This document shows, piece after piece, positions 21,383-27,066 of a DNA stretch of 27,066 nucleotides (within the stretch, counting starts at the first letter, position 1; each line of letters starts with the position of its first letter). Below the pieces are notes generated by a model, which was not told the origin of the DNA, searched no databases, and was given only the letters and a program-made list of their open reading frames with translations. This DNA is from DAIOHQ01 sp036744635 (GTDB taxonomy: Bacteria > Planctomycetota > Phycisphaerae > Tepidisphaerales > Tepidisphaeraceae): contig DAIOHQ010000033.1 in the NCBI GenBank assembly GCA_036744635.1, positions 1 through 27,066 of the forward strand, written 5' to 3'. The translations under genes were made by a program, and so were the position numbers.

Positions 21383-21455
21383 ATGGCTGGATTCGGACAG
21401 GTGAGTACACCTGTCACTCATCCAGCCATGACAGACAAGAATGTCTGCCCCACCA
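21383..21455. repeat. Dispersed composite hairpin repeat, copy B
   Basis: Outer arms ATGGCTGGAT (21383-21392) and ATCCAGCCAT (21420-21429) enclose an inner stem GACAGGTG-AGTA-CACCTGTC (21396-21415). The second hairpin CAGACA-AGAA-TGTCTG (21432-21447) and the CCCCACCAAG tail follow. Compared with copy A, the outer arms are the same and the inner stem has changed on both sides. Confidence 0.85.
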
Positions 21456-21512
21456 AGTCAGCGAACGCTGCTTGGTTTGCATTGCCGCGAGGCGTTCCTA
21501 AAATTCAAGGCG

Positions 21513-21875
21513 ATGATTGTTCGCCTGAGCAAGACATTTCATTTCGAGGCCGCGCATGATCTGCCGACCTTTCCCGAAGGCCACAAGTGCAGGCGGCTGC
21601 ACGGGCATTCGTTTCGGTTTGATGTGATCGTCGAAGGCGAGGTCGATCCGGGGAAAGGGTATCTGATCGACTATGGCGACATCAAGAAAGCGGCCGAGCC
21701 ACTGGTGAAGCGGCTGGACCATTACTATCTGAACGAGATCGAGGGTCTGAAGAATCCGACCAGCGAAAATCTGGCGAAGTGGCTGTGGGAGCGGCTGCAA
21801 CCAGCGCTGCCGCTGCTGCACGCGGTCGTGGTACATGAGACGTGCACGTCGGTGTGTGAATTTCGTGGGAAATAG
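21513..21875 (+). CDS. queD: 6-carboxytetrahydropterin synthase (QueD)
   Basis: This 120-aa protein belongs to the 6-pyruvoyl-tetrahydropterin synthase/QueD family, which converts 7,8-dihydroneopterin triphosphate to 6-carboxytetrahydropterin in queuosine and preQ0 synthesis. Zinc ligands are visible as His15 (FEAAHDLP) and His30/His32 (RLHGHSF). The catalytic Cys26 lies in KCRRLHGH, and later residues His70 and Glu109 (HETCTSVCEF) complete the site. The length is typical. The ATG at 21513 is preceded closely by AAGG; an upstream in-frame start would read through copy B of the hairpin repeat. No other queuosine gene is adjacent. A QueD/PTPS-IV family assignment is firm; the QueD role is the likeliest one. 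Confidence 0.92.
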   Translation: MIVRLSKTFHFEAAHDLPTFPEGHKCRRLHGHSFRFDVIVEGEVDPGKGYLIDYGDIKKAAEPLVKRLDHYYLNEIEGLKNPTSENLAKWLWERLQPALPLLHAVVVHETCTSVCEFRGK

Positions 21876-21910
21876 CTGCCAGTAAACGGTCGCCCAAGCA
21901 GCGCCGCCAT

Positions 21911-23557
21911 TCAGGTCGAGAGGGACTCCAGCGCTTCGGCGGCTTCGAGTTCGGCTTCCTGGTTCATCTTGTAGAGGACATACATGGAGCTGATGCCGAC
22001 GTAGAAGTAGCCGCCGGCGAAGATCAGGGAGAAGGGGACGCTGGCGCGGCCGTAGGCATAGAAGAGACTGATGAACGCACAGCTCGTCATGTAGCAGCCA
22101 AAGGCGATCTCGATGATCGGCAGCGCCAGGCGCTTGAGCGTCAGGAATTGCGGGATGTTTTGTGCGGCCGGCGGGATGGTTTCCGGTTCATCGGCCACCG
22201 GCACGGCCTCTTCGGATTTAGTCGTTTCAACGTTCTTCGTGGCGCCATTTTTCCACTTGTTGCGATTGCGGCCGGTCACGCCATATTTCTGGGTGCGGAC
22301 AAATTCGCTGGGGCGGTGATGGATCATGCTCCAGATCGCTTCGAGCACCGCCTTGGCATTATTAAGACTCACGCCGACGCCCAGTCCCATCAGGAACGGG
22401 AGGTGCAGCAGCGTTCTCCAGCCGGCATTTTTGCCGAATAGCTCGCGCTGGCCGAAGACGAAGAACGTGCTGGCCGAGCAGGTCGCCAGCACGAACAGGC
22501 TGCCGCTGAAGACATACTGGCTCCAGCTCTGTGCCTTGAACGGGCTGAAGACATTGAAGAAGGTCGGATACATCAGCAGCGTCAGCAGCACCATCAGCGG
22601 ATAGACCAGCGTGTTGGTGAGGTGGAAGAACGCCTCGGTCTTGATGCGCAGCGACAGGTGACGCGAGCGCAGGATGCGCGGCAGCAGCTTGATGGCGGTC
22701 TGGAAGCTCCCCTTGGTCCAGCGATGGGCCTGCTGCTTGAAGCTGATCATTTCCGGGGGCAGCTCGGCCGGGGCGCAGAACTGCGGCAGATAGACGAACT
22801 GCCAGCCGCGAAGCTGGGCGCGATAGCTAAGGTCGAGGTCTTCGGTGAGCGTGTCGTGCTGCCAGCCGCCGGCATCTTCGATGGTCGAGCGGCGCCAAAC
22901 GCCGGCCGTGCCGTTGAAGTGCATGAACCGGCCGGAGCGGTTGCGGGCGGTGTGCTCGATGACGAAGTGGCCGTCGAGGAATATCGCCTGGCTTTTGGTC
23001 AGCAGCGAGGCATCGCGGTTGAGGTGGTCCCAGCGGATCTGCACCATGCCGATCTTGTCATCGGTGAAGTAATGCACGACGTTGCGGAGCATATCCCGCG
23101 GGGGAACGAAATCGGCGTCGAAGATGGCGATGAAGTCGCCGGAGGCCTGCTTGATTCCCGCGGCCAAGGCGCCGGCCTTGTAGCCTTCGCGGTTATCGCG
23201 GTGGATGTACTTGATTGGGTAGCCCTTGTCGGCCCATTCCCGGCAGGCGGCTTCGGCGATGTCGGCGGAGTGGTCGGTGCTGTCATCGAGCACCTGAATC
23301 TCCAGGCGCTCCAGAGGATAGTCGAGCTGGCAGGTCGCCTTGATGACGCGTTCGGCCACCGTGTCTTCGTTGTACATCGGAAGCTGCACGGTGATGCGCG
23401 GCAGCTCTTCAAACGTGCCCTTGGGCTGATAGCCGTGGTTGCGGTGCTTGAGGTAGAGATAAAGCAGGATGTAACGGTGAAACCCGTAGAAGGCGACAGC
23501 GCAAAGGACGAAGACGTAACAGATAACCAATGCGCTGCCGAAAATAGACTGCCACAT
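21911..23557 (-). CDS. Processive family 2 glycosyltransferase, CslA/mannan-synthase-like
   Basis: This 548-aa protein starts with a membrane segment (10-35), followed by a GT-A domain with the full processive signature: D91-D92 (VLDDSTD), DAD (147-149), TED (238-240) and QQAHRW (275-280). Four or more membrane segments follow, in the order typical of cellulose/mannan synthase-like enzymes. The opening QLPMYNEDTVAERVIKA and REGYKAGALAAG blocks are closest in character to plant CslA/CslC and bacterial glucomannan synthases. A low-complexity insert (about 440-475) separates the last two pairs of segments. It should elongate a beta-linked hexose polymer from a nucleotide sugar while exporting it. 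A good promoter lies upstream. No PilZ (c-di-GMP) domain is present. Confidence 0.93.
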   Translation of the reverse strand: MWQSIFGSALVICYVFVLCAVAFYGFHRYILLYLYLKHRNHGYQPKGTFEELPRITVQLPMYNEDTVAERVIKATCQLDYPLERLEIQVLDDSTDHSADIAEAACREWADKGYPIKYIHRDNREGYKAGALAAGIKQASGDFIAIFDADFVPPRDMLRNVVHYFTDDKIGMVQIRWDHLNRDASLLTKSQAIFLDGHFVIEHTARNRSGRFMHFNGTAGVWRRSTIEDAGGWQHDTLTEDLDLSYRAQLRGWQFVYLPQFCAPAELPPEMISFKQQAHRWTKGSFQTAIKLLPRILRSRHLSLRIKTEAFFHLTNTLVYPLMVLLTLLMYPTFFNVFSPFKAQSWSQYVFSGSLFVLATCSASTFFVFGQRELFGKNAGWRTLLHLPFLMGLGVGVSLNNAKAVLEAIWSMIHHRPSEFVRTQKYGVTGRNRNKWKNGATKNVETTKSEEAVPVADEPETIPPAAQNIPQFLTLKRLALPIIEIAFGCYMTSCAFISLFYAYGRASVPFSLIFAGGYFYVGISSMYVLYKMNQEAELEAAEALESLST

Positions 23558-23622
23558 AAATGTGTTGTCTTTCGGGGTTCAAACCACGGGTCGTTGGAAT
23601 CAACATCCCACTGTGCGTGGGG

Positions 23623-23652
23623 ATTGTACGGGAGCCGCGAAGAACGTGTCAA
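23623..23652 (-). promoter_or_regulatory. Promoter of the glycosyltransferase gene
   Basis: On the minus strand TTGACA (23647-23652) and TACAAT (23623-23628) are separated by 18 bases. This predicts a start near 23617 and a 5' untranslated leader of about 60 bases. Confidence 0.7.
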
Positions 23653-23834
23653 TAACAAGCCGCCGCGACGATAGCGATTGCGCTCCCGCCGAGGCCGTCT
23701 ATGCCTGCGACGTTGATTCCGCCGGCCCGCGGCCAGGGCCGCGCCGGCATCGCAGCCGGCACACGCATGCAGTCTTGGATGTTCAATTTGCGGGGAAGTT
23801 GCAACGACATGGATTGGAATTCCGGCCAGAAAGC

Positions 23835-23861
23835 GAAAAACCCGTCGAAACGACGGGTTTT
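23835..23861 (-). terminator. Terminator of the rpmJ-rplQ operon
   Basis: AAAAACCCGTCG and CGACGGGTTTTT form a perfect 12-bp stem with a 3-base loop, bordered by A and T runs, 26 bases after the rplQ stop. Its symmetry would let it work in both directions. Confidence 0.88.
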
Positions 23862-23886
23862 TCGGTGATTCAGGATGAAATCAGTC

Positions 23887-24465
23887 TCAGGCGGTCGGTT
23901 CGCCAGCTTCGGCCGGAGCGGCAGGCGCCTCTGCAGCGGTGGCGGCGGCGGTTGCCGCGGCGCCTTCGCTCTTCTGTGCCTTGGCGGCCCTAGCGGCAAA
24001 CTGGTGGCGGCGCTCGTTGCGTTTGCGCCGCAGGCCGGCACTGCGCCGGGCGGTGCCAGTGGGCTTGGATTCCTCGGTCAGGAGCTGCAGCAGCACGATA
24101 TCGCCGCCGTCGCCGATGCGGAAATCGCTGGTCTTGATGATCCGGGTGTAGCCGCCGGCGCGGTCGGCGAACTTGGGCGCCACGTCGGTGAAGAGCTTCT
24201 GCACGACGTTCTGGCCGGTGAACTCCTGCTTCTCATCGACCAGCCGGCGGTCGCGCATCATCGCGATCACCCGGCGCCGCGCGGTCAGCGTATTGGTGCG
24301 GGCGAGGGTGATCAGTTTCTCGACAAAGGATCGGACTTCCTTGGCCTTGGGCAACGTCGTGCGGATCTTGCCGTGCTCGAAGAGGCTTTGCGCCATGTTG
24401 CGGCGCAAGGCCTTACGGTGCTCGGTGTCGCGGCTGAGCTGCCGGCCGCGGTTCATGTGACGCAT
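23887..24465 (-). CDS. rplQ: 50S ribosomal protein bL17
   Basis: The first 120 residues are typical bL17: MRHMNRGRQLSRDTEHRKAL, NMAQSLFEHGKIRTTLPKAK, and GGYTRIIKTSDFRIGDGGD. The protein sits at the polypeptide exit tunnel of the large subunit. It is 192 aa, longer than the usual 115-140, because of a C-terminal extension of about 50 residues rich in Lys/Arg and then Ala/Pro/Glu. GAGAGG lies 5 bases before the ATG. It is the last gene of the operon, 42 bases after rpoA, and is followed by the terminator. Confidence 0.97.
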   Translation of the reverse strand: MRHMNRGRQLSRDTEHRKALRRNMAQSLFEHGKIRTTLPKAKEVRSFVEKLITLARTNTLTARRRVIAMMRDRRLVDEKQEFTGQNVVQKLFTDVAPKFADRAGGYTRIIKTSDFRIGDGGDIVLLQLLTEESKPTGTARRSAGLRRKRNERRHQFAARAAKAQKSEGAAATAAATAAEAPAAPAEAGEPTA

Positions 24466-24507
24466 GGGAACCTCTCAATCAAATTCTGTCCGGCTATCCA
24501 ACGGTAA

Positions 24508-25590
24508 TTACTCGGACGCTTTTGCCGACACCGTCTTCTCGTTTTCCTCTTCCTCGTCATCGGCCATGGTGGCGGCGCCGGCGGGCGGCATCGCATCCAG
24601 GTCCATGCCCAGGCTGAGGCCCAGGTCGGCCAGCTTGCGCTTCACTTCGCGCAGGCTGGTCTTGCCGAAGCTGCGGACCTTCAGCAGATCGGCCTCGGTC
24701 TTCTTCACGAGTTCGCGCACGCTGGAGATCTTGGCCGACTCCAGGCAGTTATTGGCACGGACCGACAGGTCCAGCTCCTGCGTGGTCATGTTGAGCTTTT
24801 GCTGCAGCTCAGGATCGATCAGCGACTGATTGGCCTCGCGGATGGCGGCCAGCGCCTCGTCGCTGGCGACGTCGGTGCCCAGCTCGAAATACTGCACGAA
24901 CGGGTTCAGGTGCTTGCGGAGAATCTTGCTGGCTTCCACCAGCGCCATTTCCGGGGTAATGCTGCCGTTGGTCCAGATTTCCAGGATCAGGCGGTCGTAG
25001 TCGGTCTTCTGGCCGACGCGGGCGTCTTCGGTGCTGTAGCGCACGCGCGTCACCGGGGAATAAATGCTGTCCACGGAGATCAGGCCGACTTCCTGCTCTT
25101 CGGTGTCTTCGATGTTCTCGGCGGCGGTGACGTATCCGCGCCCTTTGCCGACGGTGAGCGTCATGTCGAAATGAACGTCCTCGGTAAGCGTCGCGATCAC
25201 CAGGTCCTTGTTGACGATGGTGATGTTGGAATCGGCTTCGATCATGCCGGCGGTGATCTGGCCGGCCTTGCGCGCCGTCAGCTTCATCTCGCGGGTATCC
25301 TCGCCTTCGAGCTTCACGATCAGGCTCTTGATGTTGAGGATGATGTCGGTGACGTCTTCCATCACGCCGTGCAGGCTGGAGAACTCGTGCTCAGCGCCCT
25401 TGAGGCGGATGTGGGTGACCGCCGCACCTTCCAGTGAGCTCAGCAGGATGCGGCGGAGGCTGTTGCCCACCGTCGTTCCAAAGCCGCGCTCGAAGGGCTC
25501 GGCGGTGAATTTACCGTACATGTCCGTGGAAATATGCGTATCGCGGATAACCCGCGACGGCAGTTCCAAACCGCGCCATCGAACTCTCAT
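24508..25590 (-). CDS. rpoA: RNA polymerase alpha subunit
   Basis: This 360-aa protein has the alpha N-terminal dimerisation domain (FERGFGTTVGNSLRRILLSS) and the alpha C-terminal domain (ELDLSVRANNCLESAKISSV, DLLKVRSFGKTSLREVKRKL), joined by a linker, and ends in an acidic tail. It nucleates assembly of beta and beta' and contacts promoter UP elements and activators. The ATG at 25590 has AAGGAG 7 bases upstream; longer in-frame extensions run into the intergenic repeat. It follows rpsK without the usual rpsD between them, across a 214-base gap that contains a heptad inverted repeat. Confidence 0.98.
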   Translation of the reverse strand: MRVRWRGLELPSRVIRDTHISTDMYGKFTAEPFERGFGTTVGNSLRRILLSSLEGAAVTHIRLKGAEHEFSSLHGVMEDVTDIILNIKSLIVKLEGEDTREMKLTARKAGQITAGMIEADSNITIVNKDLVIATLTEDVHFDMTLTVGKGRGYVTAAENIEDTEEQEVGLISVDSIYSPVTRVRYSTEDARVGQKTDYDRLILEIWTNGSITPEMALVEASKILRKHLNPFVQYFELGTDVASDEALAAIREANQSLIDPELQQKLNMTTQELDLSVRANNCLESAKISSVRELVKKTEADLLKVRSFGKTSLREVKRKLADLGLSLGMDLDAMPPAGAATMADDEEEENEKTVSAKASE

Positions 25591-25686
25591 AACTGTCTCC
25601 TTTGCGCCATCCTCGAATTGCGGAAGGTTGCCGCCCCAACCGTTTGGGGCCATCTGTCTTCCACCTCGTCAAGGAAAGCTAAATTA

Positions 25687-25802
25687 GTCTGCGGTCGGCA
25701 GTCTGCAGTCAGCAGTGCTACCGACCTGTTTCAAATTCATTGCGATGTCAACAGCACAGGCATCGCCTCTTCACTGCTGACTGGCCACTGCCGACTGCCG
25801 AC
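25687..25802. repeat. Inverted repeat with 7-base periodic arms (TCNGCAG type), rpsK-rpoA gap
   Basis: Arms at 25687-25717 and 25772-25802 match at 26 of 31 positions. The left arm reads as units TCTGCGG, TCGGCAG, TCTGCAG, TCAGCAG; the right arm as ACTGCTG, ACTGGCC, ACTGCCG, ACTGCCG. The loop is 54 bases. Confidence 0.8.
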
Positions 25803-25804
25803 TC

Positions 25805-26215
25805 TTACACGCGCCGCTTCTTTGGCGGGCGGCAGCCGTTGTGGGGCAGCGGGGTCACGTCTTCGATGCCGGTGACCTTGATGCCCGCGTTTTGAATCTG
25901 CAGCACCGCCTGCTCGCGGCCGGCGCCGGGGCCTTTTACGCGCACTTCCACCTCGACCACGCCATGCTTGCGCGCCTGGGTGGCGGCGGCCTCGGCGGCC
26001 CGGCCAGCGGCCCAGGGAGTGCTCTTGCGCGCCCCTTTGATTCCACCGATCGTTCCCGCCGACGCCCACGACAGGGTCTCGCCGTTGGTGTCGGTGATCG
26101 TGATGATCGTGTTGTTGAACGTCGACTTGATGTGCGCTATGCCGCGGGTCACGCCCTTGCGCACGCGCTTTTTCACGCCCGCCTTAACGCCCGTCTGCTT
26201 TGCTGCTTCACCCAT
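25805..26215 (-). CDS. rpsK: 30S ribosomal protein uS11
   Basis: This 136-aa protein is a standard uS11 with a basic N-terminus: IAHIKSTFNNTIITITDTNG, GGIKGARKSTPWAAGRAAEA, VRVKGPGAGREQAV, then DVTPLPHNGCRPPKKRRV. It lies at the platform of the small subunit near the E site. AGGA precedes the ATG by about 6 bases. It is flanked on both sides by gaps that carry heptad inverted repeats. Confidence 0.98.
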   Translation of the reverse strand: MGEAAKQTGVKAGVKKRVRKGVTRGIAHIKSTFNNTIITITDTNGETLSWASAGTIGGIKGARKSTPWAAGRAAEAAATQARKHGVVEVEVRVKGPGAGREQAVLQIQNAGIKVTGIEDVTPLPHNGCRPPKKRRV

Positions 26216-26226
26216 ATGAATTCCTA

Positions 26227-26310
26227 GTTGTTAGCTGCCAGTAATTAGTTGCCAGCAAGGCTTCGCTGCCGTTGTTCTTGACTGGCAACTACCAACTGGC
26301 AACCGGCAAC
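26227..26310. repeat. Inverted repeat with 7-base periodic arms (AGTTGCC type), rpsM-rpsK gap
   Basis: Arms at 26227-26255 and 26282-26310 match at most positions over 29 bases. The right arm reads ACTGGCA, ACTACCA, ACTGGCA, ACCGGCA. It fills nearly all of the 99-base gap. Confidence 0.8.
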
Positions 26311-26314
26311 GTGT

Positions 26315-26701
26315 TTACTTACCCAGTTCCTTGACGCCCTTCTTGCCGGCGACCGTCTTGCGCGGACCCTTGCGGGTGCGGGCGTTTGACCGCGTGCGCT
26401 GGCCGCGAACCGGCAGCGAGCGGCGATGGCGGTGGCCGCGATAGCTTCCGATGTCGCGCAGCCGGGCGATGTTCTGTTGAATCTGCCGGCGGAGCGCGCC
26501 CTCGACCTGATAGTCGCGGTCGATGATCCCGATGATCTTCGCCAGTTCCTCTTCCGACAGCTCCTTGGCGCGGCGCTGCGGTTCGATGCCCGCTTCCTTG
26601 AGAATCTTGCGGCCGTTGGTCGGACCGATGCCGAAGATGTAGCCGATGCTCACCCAGATGGGCTTGTCGGACGGAATATCAACACCTGAGATACGGGGCA
26701 T
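26315..26701 (-). CDS. rpsM: 30S ribosomal protein uS13
   Basis: This 128-aa protein is a standard uS13: MPRISGVDIPSDKP, SIGYIFGIGPTNGRKILKEA, DIGSYRGHRHRRSLPVRGQR, TRSNARTRKGPRKTV, with a Lys-rich tail. It contacts the P-site tRNA and the B1 bridges of the ribosome. The ATG at 26701 has TGGAG 6 bases upstream; the longer in-frame extension reads through the repeat and is rejected. Confidence 0.98.
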   Translation of the reverse strand: MPRISGVDIPSDKPIWVSIGYIFGIGPTNGRKILKEAGIEPQRRAKELSEEELAKIIGIIDRDYQVEGALRRQIQQNIARLRDIGSYRGHRHRRSLPVRGQRTRSNARTRKGPRKTVAGKKGVKELGK

Positions 26702-26710
26702 GTTTACTCC

Positions 26711-26759
26711 AGTGGGCAGTCGGCAGTCGGCAGTTCCAAGCGACTGCTGACAGCCCACT
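26711..26759. repeat. Inverted repeat with 7-base periodic arms (AGTCGGC type), rpmJ-rpsM gap
   Basis: AGTGGGC (26711-26717) pairs with GCCCACT (26753-26759), and the following AGTCGGC units pair with CGACTGC-type units on the other arm. The left arm has units AGTGGGC, AGTCGGC, AGTCGGC; the right arm has GACTGCT, GACAGCC, CACTGCT. Confidence 0.8.
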
Positions 26760-26770
26760 GCTGACTATTT

Positions 26771-26884
26771 CTATCCTTGCTTCTGTTTGTGCTTTGTGTT
26801 GGAGCAGATCACGCGCACGATCCCCTTGCGGCGCACGATCTTGCAGTTCTCACAAATTCTCCGCACGCTTGCTCGCACCTTCAT
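26771..26884 (-). CDS. rpmJ: 50S ribosomal protein bL36, zinc-binding form
   Basis: This 37-aa protein is a complete bL36: MKVRASVRRICENCKIVRRK followed by GIVRVICSNTKHKQKQG. The zinc ligands Cys11, Cys14, Cys27 and His32 are all present, so this is the zinc-containing (C+) form. AAGGTGG lies about 8 bases before the ATG at 26884. It is the first gene of the operon, directly behind the promoter, with infA and secY not adjacent. Confidence 0.97.
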   Translation of the reverse strand: MKVRASVRRICENCKIVRRKGIVRVICSNTKHKQKQG

Positions 26885-26931
26885 GACGTTACCACCTTGC
26901 TTCAGCTCCCCTGACAAAACGCGAATCGAGC

Positions 26932-26960
26932 TATATAACACAATTTTTCAAGTTCATCAA
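26932..26960 (-). promoter_or_regulatory. Promoter of the rpmJ-rpsM-rpsK-rpoA-rplQ operon
   Basis: On the minus strand TTGATG (26955-26960) and TATATA (26932-26937) are separated by exactly 17 bases. The predicted start near 26925 gives a leader of about 40 bases before rpmJ. The surrounding AT-rich stretch stands out against the GC-rich window. Confidence 0.75.
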
Positions 26961-26963
26961 TAC

Positions 26964-27035
26964 TGGTGGGGCAGACATTCTTGTCCGCCTCTTCGACAGC
27001 CGGGTGCCACAGGTCGCGGTACTCCGAGACCTGTG
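26964..27035. repeat. Dispersed hairpin repeat, partial copy C in reverse orientation, plus a further hairpin
   Basis: On the minus strand 26964-26985 carries the 3' core of copies A and B (AGAATGTCTGCCCCACCA), without the ATGGCTGGA outer arm next to it. Beyond it lies a separate hairpin, CACAGGTC (27008-27015) with GACCTGTG (27028-27035), with an inner CGG/CCG pair. A second CACAGGTC-like sequence starts at the window edge. Confidence 0.7.
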
Positions 27036-27066
27036 CCGCGTAGCGACGCAGTAGGACACAGGTCTG

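Larger units (their letters stand above)
23558..23886. other. Gene-free gap between the glycosyltransferase and ribosomal operons
   Basis: The stretch holds the glycosyltransferase promoter, a short GC hairpin at 23728-23743 (CGCGGCC/GGCCGCG), and the terminator of the ribosomal operon at 23835-23861. No frame with a ribosome-binding site and a plausible protein was found. Confidence 0.6.

Noticed and set aside
22622..23674. 350-aa plus-strand frame
   Set aside because: It is the antisense shadow of the glycosyltransferase, whose catalytic motifs are on the minus strand.
25687..26759. CRISPR-like repeats in the ribosomal operon gaps
   Set aside because: The units are only 7 bases, degenerate, without spacers of constant length, and arranged as inverted arms. 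No cas gene is present.

Overview
The window looks like chromosomal DNA from a GC-rich planctomycete, probably of the class Phycisphaerae. This is inferred from protein style: many short membrane proteins carrying zinc ribbons (including a CRSCGYDLRATP-type C-terminal ribbon), an MJ0042-like zinc finger, a GYF_2 domain protein, and intergenic DNA dense in dispersed hairpins. No rRNA or tRNA gene is present to confirm the taxon.

Region 1 (1-4805, minus strand) is most of a compact mobile element. In transcription order it holds a RadA/Sms-like ATPase, a 112-aa protein, two related small proteins (76 and 74 aa), a Mu Gam-like protein, a 100-aa protein related to the 112-aa one, a 65-aa protein, and a large serine recombinase that runs off the left edge. 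The genes are joined by ATGA overlaps or gaps of a few bases, each with a good ribosome-binding site, so they form one operon. Upstream of it (4806-5289) is a gene-free stretch with several hairpins, including one capped by a GCAA tetraloop.

Region 2 (5290-11323, plus strand) holds five proteins that reuse a small set of modules (zinc ribbon, a short KFRIVG-type domain, membrane anchor, GYF_2, coiled coil). One has lost half of its zinc ligands. A Cys-rich nucleotidyltransferase-fold gene and an intrinsic terminator close the region.

Region 3 (11440-15418) has an ISAs1-family transposase remnant, then minus-strand genes: an esterase coupled to a truncated metallophosphatase remnant, a zinc-ribbon membrane protein, a small membrane protein overlapping a Vps4-like AAA ATPase with an MIT-like N-terminus, and two overlapping small membrane proteins.

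Region 4 (15627-23557) contains a ROK-family sugar kinase, a lipoprotein, an acetyl-xylan-esterase-like hydrolase, a double metallo-beta-lactamase-fold protein, an alkylguanine methyltransferase-like protein, queD, and a CslA-like processive glycosyltransferase.

Region 5 (23887-26960, minus strand) is a ribosomal protein/RNA polymerase operon, rpmJ-rpsM-rpsK-rpoA-rplQ, with a recognisable promoter and a strong terminator. rpsD, usually between rpsK and rpoA, is absent. All three gaps between rpmJ and rpoA carry inverted repeats built from 7-base units, and a fourth such repeat lies near 14.8 kb. A second hairpin family, with a fixed frame but a covarying inner stem, occurs near 18.75 and 21.4 kb, with its 3' core again near 26.97 kb.
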